Part shown: positions 19,401 through 28,990 of the stretch, in pieces | Position numbering within the stretch: the stretch's first letter is position 1 | How the letters are laid out: the number at the start of each line of letters is the position of its first letter | Assembly: GCF_005886875.1 (NCBI RefSeq) | Contig: NZ_PNBY01000089.1 | Location: 1-64,000 of the forward strand | DNA from: Pseudoalteromonas aurantia | GTDB taxonomy: Bacteria > Pseudomonadota > Gammaproteobacteria > Enterobacterales > Alteromonadaceae | Reading direction: 5' to 3' | Length of the DNA stretch: 64,000 bases | Translations under genes and position numbers: made by a program | Notes under the pieces: model-generated | Databases searched by the model: none | What the model saw: the letters and a program-made list of their open reading frames with translations, nothing else | What the model was told of the DNA's origin: nothing

Positions 19401-22400
19401 CTATCATTGACGCCTCTCATAAACCTTGCTCTTAGCATAGGGTGAATCTCAACTAACTGCTGCCAACATTGCTTATACAACATTTGTTCTCTAGGTTGAG
19501 CCTGCGGTAGATTAAAGCACAATTGTTCGTGATAAAAATGGCCTGTATCGTGATGCTCACTATGGAACACCATGGCTTGCTGTAGACTGTTAGCTGGCAG
19601 TATGTGCTGGGTTTGTGCTGTTTTGTTTAGCTGTAAAAATTGCGAGAGGGTGATATCGGCACGTGGGTCACACACGTTCAAAAAAAGCATGCTCTGCTCT
19701 TCCTGCAACAGCATAACCAGCGATTTCAAATTAGCCTCAAAGCGACTCGCTAACGCTTTAACACGCTTTGCGCTATCACCAAATTGTGCATGATACCAAT
19801 ATAGACTTAACCCTTGCTCTGTAGCTTCTATGTCTAACGTAAGTACAAAGCCTCGGTGATTTTGTTCTCCTATTTGATGTGCCAATAACAGTTTGGGGTC
19901 TAATCTAATGACTTGCTCATTATCATAAACAGAGGATTTACCTAAAAAGTTAACGCATACATGCGACTTTTCAAGCGAACTTATATCAATAGCCCGATCT
20001 ACACTAGCAAGTTGCTGCGTTGCTAATATTTGTTGGTGGCTCACATGCAGGGTCTCTAACAAAGATGCCGATGTATTAATTGCAACAGAGTTAAAATGAG
20101 TAAACCAACCAACAGTGCGGCTTATATCTATGCCCTCTACCGTTCTCCCATGAGTTTCATGGGCAATAACGACTTGTTCGATTGCCGCCCATTCTCTCAA
20201 AGCTTGAGCCATAGCACTTAACAACAAAACTTGTTGCGTATTTTGCGCAAGCGTGCAACTTTCCAGCTCACGATACAAATCTACGTTCACGGTTTGCAGC
20301 ATAACTTGGGTGTCACCCACCAAACACTGAGTATCCACTTTACCTTCATAAAGGGGTAAGCAAGGTGTACTCATGGAAGGTATACCTGCCATATTTGCCA
20401 AGCAGTGTTCCTGACACCACTGAGACCAAGTTAAATAATCACTTGTTGCACCGGCTAATTGCACTTGCTTACCCGCTTGCAATTGCTGATATGCGGTATT
20501 GAGGTCATCTAAAATAATTTGCCACGACACATGATCAACCACATTATGATGCATCACCCATAATAAACGTGGTTGATTATCTTCGCGTGTAAACAGCTTT
20601 GCGAGCCATGGCTGTTGGGTTAAATCTAAACTACTTTGGGATGTTTTTAGCCAGCTATCAAAGCACTCTTCATTTACCATATCACAGTCATTCAGTGATA
20701 CTTGGGTCAAAGGCGGTGTAATTTGAGCATGCCATTGCTGCCCTTTTTGCTGCATCTTAAGACGTAACATGCCATGGTGGTTTATCACACTGAGCAAAGA
20801 CTCACGCAACAATGTGCTATCGTAATTATTTGGGAGAATAAGAATACGAGATTGATTCACATGATGGATGTTCGGTGAGTTATAGTGTAAAGCCCATTGT
20901 ATAATTGGCGTTATAACAAAATCGCCTTCATGCTGGACAAATTGCTGCTGCGTCTCGCGTGTTACAACCGTCGCCAACTGTGCAATACTTTGATGTGTTA
21001 ACATCATTCTTGGCGTTATCTTTAACCCTTGCTCACGTGCTTTAAAAATGATTTGTAAACTAACAATCGAGTCTCCGCCAAGGGAAAAGAAATTATCATC
21101 AATAGAGATTTCTTCCTGCTTTAGAACCTCTTGCCAGATATCACGAAGCATTTTTATTATTGGGTTACTTGATACCTCGTGTGAAAAACAACTTAATCGG
21201 GGCTCAATAGACGCCAATGCAATACGGTCAACTTTGCCGTTATAAGTTAGAGGCATCACAGACACCTCACATAATTGTGCGGGGATCATATAGTGAGGCA
21301 ATAGCGTATTGAGCTCTACACGCAGTTGTTGCTCAGAAAAATCCTCGCTACACACATAATATAATGCCAGAATTTCATTGCCTTGATTGTTTGTTTTTAT
21401 TAAAGCAATCGCTTCAGTTATCACACCAACTTCTAGCGCACACGCTTCTATCTCAGGTAATTCAATACGATGTCCGGCAAGCTTAACCTGATTATCCTTG
21501 CGGCTTAAGTATACTAACTGGTCATCTTGGTTATATTTCACCAAATCACCACTTTGATAAATACGCCTAGTTGAATCAAAAGGGTGTTTTCTATACTTCT
21601 GAGCAGTCTCATTAGGCAGGTTAATATAACCATTTGCTAAACTAAACCCAGCAATATAAAGCTCACCAATGACCCCTTTAGGTACCATCTTATTATCTTC
21701 ATCAAGCACCAAAAGCTCCGTCCCAGCAATAGCTTGACCGATAGGCGTAACACCACCGATGGCCACATCTTTCGGTTTAAATTGATAAACACTGCAGCCA
21801 ACCGTCGCTTCTGTGGGTCCATACTCATTGAATACACTAACATCTGTATGACGCCAAGAATCCAGTGCGCCATGATGCAGTGCATCGCCTCCAATAATCA
21901 AATGAGTAACATTGCCTAAGTGCGCCATTGGAACGTGTTGGCGCAATACATCTAAATGCGCAGGAGCTATCTTCACTGCACTGTAATGGCGTGTGGCGAA
22001 CAATTCACACAAGGACTCAAGAGGTTTGGATGGATCAACGATGTATAAAGGTCGCCCCGTCAGCCAGGGTAAAAACAAGCTGGTGACTGTTGCATCAAAC
22101 CCGACCGAGCTATGCAAAATCATACCGCCTTCTAAGTGTTCCGGTAAGTACGTGGTCTGCGCAAAATCCAGATAGTGAGCTAAACTAGATAAGCCCACTT
22201 CTACGCCTTTGGGCCTGCCAGTCGATCCCGATGTATAAATAATATATGCAGCAGAGGCATTAGCGACATCTGGTACATTTTCGCTATGGTACAGCCATGG
22301 CACTTGACCGTGGTCAACTTCCAACGCTGGAACTTGCTCATCAAATTCAAATTCAACTGCACTTTGTTTATCCGTCAAAATGACATCCGGCGATGCATCT

Positions 22401-25400
22401 TCAATAATATGCATAACTCTCGCGGACGGATAAGTCGGATCGATTGGGATATAGCACCACCCAGCTTTCACCGCTGCCATGATACTCACTACCAACATTG
22501 GACTGTGCTGTTGTAAAATCAAACATCGAGGTTGCTTTCTTGGATTTGGGATCTGCTCTTGTAACCAATTGGCAATTTTATTACTCTGCTGATGGGCTTG
22601 TAAGTAAGTTAATTGCACATCGCCTTGAATAAGCGCCATTTGATTCGCATACTTGTGCTCTGCATTTTGCAATTTTTCTCTAAGCCAATTACACGAAAGA
22701 GGCTGTTCGGTAAGAAACGTTGGCGGTAGGTAAGTATGATTATCAATTGCTATATCAGCCAACACAGTATTACCACTATCTAATTGACTTAATTGCGTTA
22801 AAAATATATGCCATGCAGCTTGGATCCGTTGCATATTAATCACACTCAGGCGGCTGCTATCATATTCCCATTTGCAATTAGCACCGTGTGCTTGTTGATC
22901 CGATTCCACAAATAAAGTCAGAGGAAATTTGGCCTGTTGGCTGTCAAATAACGTCGTTTGACACTGCACACCTGCCAAATCTTGTTCAGTTGGCATATCT
23001 TTATAAACAAACATTACCTCTGGCGTTTTGTCTCCCCCCCACTCTAATGAATCCACAACTTCATCAAATGGTATTTGACCATGACGTGTTGCATCTAAGA
23101 AATGCTTACGCGTTTGTGTAATAAAATGATTTATCGTTTGCTGACCATCTATTCGCTGTCGAAGTGCTAATGTATTTAAACGCAGGCCCACATAATCTTC
23201 TTGGGCAGAAAGACCAAGGATAGGAAGCAACAAAGTAATATCTTTTTGTGCGCCACAGTATCTATACAAGAACGCATAGAATAGTCCAAACCAACAATTG
23301 AATTCTGAGCATTGCAGTTCTTTTGACCGCTCCAGAACCCAGCTTTGAACTGCTTTACCGACGTATTGCGCTGTTGTCGATACCTCTGCTATTGCCTGTG
23401 ATTTTTTTGCAATAGGTAAATTCAGCTGTGTTTGTGAATCTAGTAACTGACTTTGCCAAAAATCAATACTGTTTTTCCATGCAAGAGAAGACCTGCTTTT
23501 TTGCTGATAAAGCGCATGTTTAACAATCTGATAATCAACGTCACTATCAGTGAGGGGATTAGGTTGACCAGATTGAGTATTACATAATTGCAAGTACTTG
23601 CTGTGCCACTCAGTACGAAAACGTATAATTGCTTCTTGATCAACCATAATATGATGGCAGCCTAAAATAACGGCGTGATGTACTTTATGATCTGTGATCA
23701 AAGTAATATTTAATGGAACTCCATCATTGAGATCCCATACTTGGCGGCGAAGTGTGTGGCTAAAGTGCTCACAGTAATCTTCGAAGTGCTCAGCATTCGC
23801 TGAATAGTCGATTTGTTTTAACTGTAAGGCATTATCCACTATGCGCTGCTCAAGCCCTACACTCGATTGCCTAAACTCACATCGCAACCCCCCATGTCGG
23901 AATAATGTCAAATGAAGCGCTTTATAGAGCTCACTAGTTTGTAATTCACCTTTAAAAAGATCACAAAAAACCAAGTTATAACTAGTTGATTTTTCTTCAA
24001 GTTGTTGAAGGTAATACAAACGCTGCTGAGAGGCTGTCATAGGGTACCAAGTGTTCTCCATGACTTGAATACTCGTAACTTCAACTTGCTCTGGCGCTTC
24101 TAATTGCTGCTGTTTAATATACAGTGCCAATTCGCGCACAGTGGGATACCGAAACAATTCACTAACCCCAAGGTCAAGAGAAAAGGTTTTACTTAACACC
24201 CGCATCATCGCAACCGCAAGTAAAGAATTGCCTCCTAAATTGAAGAAGTTATCGTTTTGAGTCATACACTCAACAACCAAAAACTGCTGCCAAGTTTTCC
24301 CTATTTCAACCGCAACAACATCATCACTATCCAACTGATGTATATGCGAAGTTTGTACTTGTGGATCGGGCAATGCTTTGACATTAATTTTATTATTAGG
24401 TAATCGAGGGAAGTCTTTTATGGCCACAAAACGATCAACTTGCATGTAACTTGGCAACCGTTCAGCCAAATAACCACGAAGTATAAGCTCATCAACGTCA
24501 CGTTCGCCAATACTCACATACGCAACCAACATAGAAATAGACTGTACTGACTTAACGACAACTTTCGCATCAATGACTTGATCACTTTGCCTTAAGACGG
24601 TTTCGATTTCACTCGGCTCAATACGGTAACCTCGTACTTTTACCTGCTCATCAATACGGCCTAAAAACTCTAATTGCCCCTCTTTATTTAATCTGACCAA
24701 ATCTCCCGTGCGATACATTTTTGCATTACTGTTTGGCGAAAAAGGGTCTGCTACAAACTTTTCTGCGGTCAGTTCTGGACGATTCAAATAACCTTTAGCA
24801 ACCCCAATGCCCCCCACATACAATTCACCGGGTAAGCCGATAGGCCTTAATTTTTGAGCACTATCTAAAATCCAAGTTTGTACATTAGGTAGCGGGCGAC
24901 CAATATGGACAACACCTCCATCCCACTGCAACTCGGCATTACTCGCACTCACCGACGCTTCTGTGGGCCCATAAGAATTAACGAAACGACGCCCTTTTCC
25001 CCATAACTCTAACAGATCAACCGCACATGCTTCACCCGCAGTGATGAGGACACTCAAATCGGGATATTCTTGATAGGGCAATGCTGCCAATGATGAGGCT
25101 GGCAATGTCACATGGCTAATTCGCTGCTCTAGCAAGGTATTGGCCAAGTCTGGCCCTGGTAAAATAGCCAGTTTATCAGCCATCACCAGTACCCCTCCCG
25201 AACATAGGGTCATTACGATTTCCCAAATTGAGGTGTCAAAGCTAAATGAAGCAAATTGCAAGACGCGACTGCCAGGCTTCATATCTAAAAAATCCACCTC
25301 GCCATACGCCAAATTACATACACCAATATGAGGAACTTCAACGCCTTTAGGCTTGCCAGTCGAGCCTGATGTATAAATAACGTAAGCTACATCTTGGCCT

Positions 25401-28400
25401 GAATGTTCTGACACATCACTTGGATTAGTATTTACACCTTCAGTCACCAGAGAGGGCTTAGCATCGGCTTGAAAAATATCTCCCTCATCATTAAATGCCA
25501 GACACTTTACACCCATCGATTGGTACTGACTTACAACTTGTGTTTCACACAATAGAAAACGCATTTGCGTGTCTTCAATGATAAATTCTCGACGTTGCGT
25601 GGGGTAATCTGGGTCAAGAGGCACGTAGACTGCGCCAAGTTTTAATATGGCATAAAAGCCGACAACCAATTCTATTGAGCGTGAAATACTCAGGCCAACC
25701 CTTGTTTTAGGCCTAACACCCAAGTGATAAAGCTGCTTTGACCATTGCTGGGCGCGTGCCTCTAACTCACTGTAACTAATAATACATGATTGGTAGGTCA
25801 CAGCTGCCAAAGTTGGAGTTAATCTAGCTTGGGCCTCGATCATTCCATCAATAGTATGAATTTTTGGCATATCTCCAGCAACCCTAGCCAGATCATGAAG
25901 TTGCTGATGCTCTTCCTCATTTAACATGCTCAGCTGCGATAATAATACTGTGGGCCGAACAATAATATGCTCTAAGAGCTGGCTAAAATGCGTAACCAAT
26001 TGCTGCGCTTGATAATCATCAAAGGCAATATGACCATACTCAAACAAACCTTGAAATTGACCTTCGTGTAACCACATATCGACACTTAAGCTATATCGTG
26101 CAATTTGACTATCTATGCGTTTTAAGCCGTCGTGAGTATAAGTAACAGGAACATTACTTTCATGATACGCAAACAGGCTTTGAAAAACTGGATGGTAGCC
26201 AAGAGTCCCTTGTAAATTTAAGTCGCTTACCATACTAGAAAAAGGATATTTTCCATGATGAATAGCGACTTGAATATCTTGCGCTACGTTTCTAAGCAAC
26301 TCTACGAATGACTGCTGCTCATCAAATTCAGTTACGATCGGCAATAAATTTACATTAAAGCTTTCCTGAAGATCGGATGAAAGCTTAAAAGGGAGTCCCG
26401 TTACAATCTGTGATTGACAAGAATACTTAAATAAAAAGGTTTGAAATGCAGTAAATAGCAGACTATTTACAGAGATTTGTTGCTGTTGTGCCAACACAAG
26501 TAACGATTTAGTAAGCTCTGGAGATAATGAGAATTCAAGTAATCCACCAGAAAATGATGAACAATTATACTGCATACCTGTCAGATCTAACTCTGTTGAT
26601 ACACATTGTAAACGCTGTTGCCAATAGGATTGAGCCACTGAGTGACTTGCTAGTAAATGAGTATTATTTGCTCTAGTTGGCGCGTCTACCCATGAGGTTC
26701 CATGGTATGATGCGAGTAAGTTTTCTACGATTAATAAAAACCTATCTGCATCCATTAACAAATGGTGAGCACATACTGCCAGCTGCCAGTGCGACATACT
26801 TTTTACAACCATTACCTTTAATAATGGTCCCTCGCACAAATCAAATACTTCTCTAGCCCATATTTGCAAGGTAGTTTCAGCATCTGCAACGTCCTCAACA
26901 TCCATTATTTCTATAATAGGTATAGACCCTTTCCGCCAACGCTGAGCATTTAAGTCAATCGCTCTATCAAGCTCGTACAACTCAGACACATCATGTAATG
27001 CACCAGTGAGCTTTTGTACATCTACGGCCCCCTCAAATACAATCGCATAGGGCATATTGTAAAGTGGCTGTTGCGGATACAATTGCTGTGTAAATACTAA
27101 ACCTTGTTGTGCCAGTGTTAATGCCAATACATCTTGCGCCTTGCTTTGCGAGATATTAACGTCAACATGCTTATACTGTTCGCACAAGTTCAATAGATGA
27201 GCTGCGACTGGTTTAGTAGCAAACTCAAAGTAAGGAACAGCAACTCCGGTAAGCGTTTTCAATTGCGCCAATACTGAAACCAACTGTAAAGATGATCCGC
27301 CTAAGGCAAACGCAGAGGTGGAGGCTGAAAATGTACTTTGCTCAAAAGTAGACTGCCATATATCTTCAATAATTCGCGCAATATGGTTATCTGCTGGCCA
27401 CAATTGAGTATCATCATTCGAATCCAAAGCGCGTAGTAAAACAACGTCAGTGCATGATACTTCTCCCTTAGCCAACTGAAGTAGCCTCATTCGATCTACT
27501 TTACCATTGGGTAAAAGCATAAAATCAGTATGTAAAAAAACTTTGGAGGGGATCATGTACGGTGGCAATTGCTCAATGAACTGTTCATTCACAGTCTCGA
27601 TATCCAGGGTCGCTTTTGCCACTAGGTGTGCACAAATATAATGATTACCTTGATCGGATTGATGATAGGTAACAATTGCTTTATCAACACCGAGTAATCG
27701 CTCACAAACCAACTCAATTTCAGTCAACTCTATACGTTGACCGTTGATCTTAATCTGTTTATCTAAACGCCCAAGTATTACTAAATCCCCCTTATGATTA
27801 ATCGTTCCGTGATCTCCTGTAGCATACTTACTATAACCATCTGGCGAGAGTGGAAAAGCCAATGCTTGAAGGCTTTCTGCGTCCCAATAACCTGCTGAGC
27901 TATGTTTAGTTTCTATAAACACCTCGCCGCTATTGGAAAGTGCATCATCATGTTTAAGCATAAAACGACTATCAGTGATCGGCTGACCAACAGGTACAGT
28001 TGCACCCATCGCTTGTAGTTCACTCAATATGAGGTTGGGGACGCAATAGCAAAACCGAGCCAAAGTTGTTTCGGTCGGCCCATAAAAGTTGTACAGCGTC
28101 AATGATGTAGGTGCCAAAGAATAAATATCCGTCACTAATTCTGGTCGTAATTTCTCACCAGCTAACATCAGCGCACGTACCCGCTTCAACCCGTTTTTAA
28201 TATCCAGCTTTGGTTGCTGTAGCCACAACTCTACAATCGAAGGGACTTGGTGCACCAAGGTAATACCTGATCGAGCCAAAAACTGTAACGTTTGCTCAGG
28301 ACTCAACAAAATCTCTGGATCAATAGGTATGACAAGTGTGGCACCATTGCATAATGGTAATAGCGTATCTCGAAGCACGGGATCAAAACCCACCGATGTA

Positions 28401-28990
28401 AGCATACTGCTCTTATCTCGCTCAGTGATTTTCACAAAATCGGTTTGCCAACGAATAAAATGTGCTAAAGAATCTGTGCGACCTAAAATGCCTTTAGGTG
28501 TTCCGGTCGAACCCGATGTAAAATATAAATATCCAGCTTGCTCACTGTCACTGTCACTGTCATCTTCATTACAGCCCGCAGAGTGGTCAAGAATACTTTC
28601 ATCAATGACTAAAACTAACTCAGCGTCTACTAAATTAATAGGGGGATTATCACTACATATAACAACGTGAGGTTGAGCCTGACTCAAAATTAATTGAGTG
28701 CGCTTTACTGGCCAATTTGGATCAATGGGAATGAAAATATGCCCTGCTTTTTGCGTCATGAGCAAACTAGTTACCCACAATGGTGATTTGTCTATATAAA
28801 CAGCAACTCGTTGTGGCTGGTCTATACCTAACTCAATTTGAGTTAGTCTTAACTTATTTTTGACCAAACTCTGCAAACGTTTGACAGCGAGATCGAGCTG
28901 TTGGTAAGCATATGTCAAAGAACCGTATTCTATTGCTACATTTGAGCTGTATTGCTTGGCTATTAAAGAAAAATCATGCCACACGTTCAT
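16496..28990 (-). CDS. four-module NRPS, A-PCP-C-A-PCP-C-A-PCP-E-C-A-PCP
   Basis: A 4164-aa synthetase starting the assembly line. Approximate domains: A1 10-510, PCP1 (Ser near 563), C1 620-1060 (HHLLMDA near 744), A2 1060-1540, PCP2 (near 1587), C2 1635-2070 (HHIMVDQ near 1780), A3 2090-2590, PCP3 (LGGDSI near 2640), E 2680-3110 (HHNVVDHVSW near 2817; Asp-Ile-Ser-Arg-Thr-Val-Gly-Trp-Phe further on), C3 3120-3560 (HHSILDG near 3261), A4 3560-4060, PCP4 (near 4107). The protein begins directly with an A domain, so it loads an unacylated building block. Hand-read codes: A1 D-P-R-H-M-A-F-L-A (no match known to me), A2 D-T-W-T-I-A-S-V-S (Phe-like, hydrophobic or aromatic), A3 and A4 both D-A-T-K-I-G-E-V-G (Asn type). 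The E domain predicts D-Asn at position 3. AGGGAA precedes the ATG. A short Asp-Ser repeat sits near residue 145. Confidence 0.95.
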   Translation of the reverse strand: MNVWHDFSLIAKQYSSNVAIEYGSLTYAYQQLDLAVKRLQSLVKNKLRLTQIELGIDQPQRVAVYIDKSPLWVTSLLMTQKAGHIFIPIDPNWPVKRTQLILSQAQPHVVICSDNPPINLVDAELVLVIDESILDHSAGCNEDDSDSDSEQAGYLYFTSGSTGTPKGILGRTDSLAHFIRWQTDFVKITERDKSSMLTSVGFDPVLRDTLLPLCNGATLVIPIDPEILLSPEQTLQFLARSGITLVHQVPSIVELWLQQPKLDIKNGLKRVRALMLAGEKLRPELVTDIYSLAPTSLTLYNFYGPTETTLARFCYCVPNLILSELQAMGATVPVGQPITDSRFMLKHDDALSNSGEVFIETKHSSAGYWDAESLQALAFPLSPDGYSKYATGDHGTINHKGDLVILGRLDKQIKINGQRIELTEIELVCERLLGVDKAIVTYHQSDQGNHYICAHLVAKATLDIETVNEQFIEQLPPYMIPSKVFLHTDFMLLPNGKVDRMRLLQLAKGEVSCTDVVLLRALDSNDDTQLWPADNHIARIIEDIWQSTFEQSTFSASTSAFALGGSSLQLVSVLAQLKTLTGVAVPYFEFATKPVAAHLLNLCEQYKHVDVNISQSKAQDVLALTLAQQGLVFTQQLYPQQPLYNMPYAIVFEGAVDVQKLTGALHDVSELYELDRAIDLNAQRWRKGSIPIIEIMDVEDVADAETTLQIWAREVFDLCEGPLLKVMVVKSMSHWQLAVCAHHLLMDADRFLLIVENLLASYHGTSWVDAPTRANNTHLLASHSVAQSYWQQRLQCVSTELDLTGMQYNCSSFSGGLLEFSLSPELTKSLLVLAQQQQISVNSLLFTAFQTFLFKYSCQSQIVTGLPFKLSSDLQESFNVNLLPIVTEFDEQQSFVELLRNVAQDIQVAIHHGKYPFSSMVSDLNLQGTLGYHPVFQSLFAYHESNVPVTYTHDGLKRIDSQIARYSLSVDMWLHEGQFQGLFEYGHIAFDDYQAQQLVTHFSQLLEHIIVRPTVLLSQLSMLNEEEHQQLHDLARVAGDMPKIHTIDGMIEAQARLTPTLAAVTYQSCIISYSELEARAQQWSKQLYHLGVRPKTRVGLSISRSIELVVGFYAILKLGAVYVPLDPDYPTQRREFIIEDTQMRFLLCETQVVSQYQSMGVKCLAFNDEGDIFQADAKPSLVTEGVNTNPSDVSEHSGQDVAYVIYTSGSTGKPKGVEVPHIGVCNLAYGEVDFLDMKPGSRVLQFASFSFDTSIWEIVMTLCSGGVLVMADKLAILPGPDLANTLLEQRISHVTLPASSLAALPYQEYPDLSVLITAGEACAVDLLELWGKGRRFVNSYGPTEASVSASNAELQWDGGVVHIGRPLPNVQTWILDSAQKLRPIGLPGELYVGGIGVAKGYLNRPELTAEKFVADPFSPNSNAKMYRTGDLVRLNKEGQLEFLGRIDEQVKVRGYRIEPSEIETVLRQSDQVIDAKVVVKSVQSISMLVAYVSIGERDVDELILRGYLAERLPSYMQVDRFVAIKDFPRLPNNKINVKALPDPQVQTSHIHQLDSDDVVAVEIGKTWQQFLVVECMTQNDNFFNLGGNSLLAVAMMRVLSKTFSLDLGVSELFRYPTVRELALYIKQQQLEAPEQVEVTSIQVMENTWYPMTASQQRLYYLQQLEEKSTSYNLVFCDLFKGELQTSELYKALHLTLFRHGGLRCEFRQSSVGLEQRIVDNALQLKQIDYSANAEHFEDYCEHFSHTLRRQVWDLNDGVPLNITLITDHKVHHAVILGCHHIMVDQEAIIRFRTEWHSKYLQLCNTQSGQPNPLTDSDVDYQIVKHALYQQKSRSSLAWKNSIDFWQSQLLDSQTQLNLPIAKKSQAIAEVSTTAQYVGKAVQSWVLERSKELQCSEFNCWFGLFYAFLYRYCGAQKDITLLLPILGLSAQEDYVGLRLNTLALRQRIDGQQTINHFITQTRKHFLDATRHGQIPFDEVVDSLEWGGDKTPEVMFVYKDMPTEQDLAGVQCQTTLFDSQQAKFPLTLFVESDQQAHGANCKWEYDSSRLSVINMQRIQAAWHIFLTQLSQLDSGNTVLADIAIDNHTYLPPTFLTEQPLSCNWLREKLQNAEHKYANQMALIQGDVQLTYLQAHQQSNKIANWLQEQIPNPRKQPRCLILQQHSPMLVVSIMAAVKAGWCYIPIDPTYPSARVMHIIEDASPDVILTDKQSAVEFEFDEQVPALEVDHGQVPWLYHSENVPDVANASAAYIIYTSGSTGRPKGVEVGLSSLAHYLDFAQTTYLPEHLEGGMILHSSVGFDATVTSLFLPWLTGRPLYIVDPSKPLESLCELFATRHYSAVKIAPAHLDVLRQHVPMAHLGNVTHLIIGGDALHHGALDSWRHTDVSVFNEYGPTEATVGCSVYQFKPKDVAIGGVTPIGQAIAGTELLVLDEDNKMVPKGVIGELYIAGFSLANGYINLPNETAQKYRKHPFDSTRRIYQSGDLVKYNQDDQLVYLSRKDNQVKLAGHRIELPEIEACALEVGVITEAIALIKTNNQGNEILALYYVCSEDFSEQQLRVELNTLLPHYMIPAQLCEVSVMPLTYNGKVDRIALASIEPRLSCFSHEVSSNPIIKMLRDIWQEVLKQEEISIDDNFFSLGGDSIVSLQIIFKAREQGLKITPRMMLTHQSIAQLATVVTRETQQQFVQHEGDFVITPIIQWALHYNSPNIHHVNQSRILILPNNYDSTLLRESLLSVINHHGMLRLKMQQKGQQWHAQITPPLTQVSLNDCDMVNEECFDSWLKTSQSSLDLTQQPWLAKLFTREDNQPRLLWVMHHNVVDHVSWQIILDDLNTAYQQLQAGKQVQLAGATSDYLTWSQWCQEHCLANMAGIPSMSTPCLPLYEGKVDTQCLVGDTQVMLQTVNVDLYRELESCTLAQNTQQVLLLSAMAQALREWAAIEQVVIAHETHGRTVEGIDISRTVGWFTHFNSVAINTSASLLETLHVSHQQILATQQLASVDRAIDISSLEKSHVCVNFLGKSSVYDNEQVIRLDPKLLLAHQIGEQNHRGFVLTLDIEATEQGLSLYWYHAQFGDSAKRVKALASRFEANLKSLVMLLQEEQSMLFLNVCDPRADITLSQFLQLNKTAQTQHILPANSLQQAMVFHSEHHDTGHFYHEQLCFNLPQAQPREQMLYKQCWQQLVEIHPMLRARFMRGVNDSPLIVVDTQVKVEWQAVNISSDKQIEALLKEDKIRGFSLEQGPLHRVYWIEQGEKISMLFVHHHSILDGWSISLLFEQFTALLNKKPIASVNYDLCADKPHFKLVEAFWAEQLTDFAHSKLPLETLSIIEQAEGKVGCYISEFLRLSKSETDALKAFSRSASVSINTVLQAAWALVLQRQQGHKTVCFGVTHAGRQPERGRLQQSVGLFIETLPLPITYQGQTLICDWLEYIQSQMGLIQNQAADLAELKVIAGLSGDSRLFDSLMVFENYPHESSPSHFVFDFAIEKTETPLTLVISEHDGLVFKFNYHSPTEYGQVQLEGLIGQFHTVLNQMSDGNLNLPISRFHTVPDTQRVTLLETWQGKYEPQPCEDFLTSFERMVVDYPDLIAITAPDKSLTYRELCERSEQLASSLLEQGISLGEYVGICFNAHSDLLVAIIGVMRAGAAYIPIEPSYPVQRKQYMLKQASARFLLSDEVRQDWATQIDIATYQVTQLITKPHPRPEVWPHLTHKSPCYAIYTSGSTGQPKGVAINHGALMNYVSHCQRQYHYPVSGKVPVTTSISFDATVTTLLAPLACGSEIVLFNQDEQLMELAKGLQTGRFCLAKLTPVHLDLIYQELGSQFKANIHTLIVGGEALHQAACKPWLESKVRIINEYGPTEATVGCCIYDVPENESLADVPIGHAIQNTQLYVLDENLCLLPIGAEGELYIGGLGLAQGYVNQPNLTNERFFDHPFNEGEKLYKTGDIAYFDHSGRLHYRGRCDDQVKVRGHRIELSDIELNILNHNGVAHAAVVLQQGNKEGNARTRIVAFVVPEVNAIDWISLKASLQHTLAQSLPDFMRPDIWQEIDHLTLTANGKVDRKALLSKLQHQPVTFSPPDTQTEKALAVIWQEQLQVQQVGQQCSFFDLGGHSLKASQILARVQKEFKVKVPLSAFLRMPTLSAVASVIDKAPKISTSSIKVSSRRKRQ
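28543..28564. repeat. in-frame hexamer repeat inside NRPS adenylation domain 1
   Basis: CACTGT-type hexamers repeat about three times, encoding Asp-Ser-Asp-Ser-Asp-Ser just before the A3 phosphate-binding loop of the first A domain. Such in-frame hexamer arrays can change length by slippage without breaking the frame. Confidence 0.6.

Noticed and set aside
16496..28990. A lipopeptide starter condensation domain
   Set aside because: The first NRPS begins directly with an A domain; no N-terminal C domain or acyl-ligase precedes it, so N-acylation by the assembly line is not supported.
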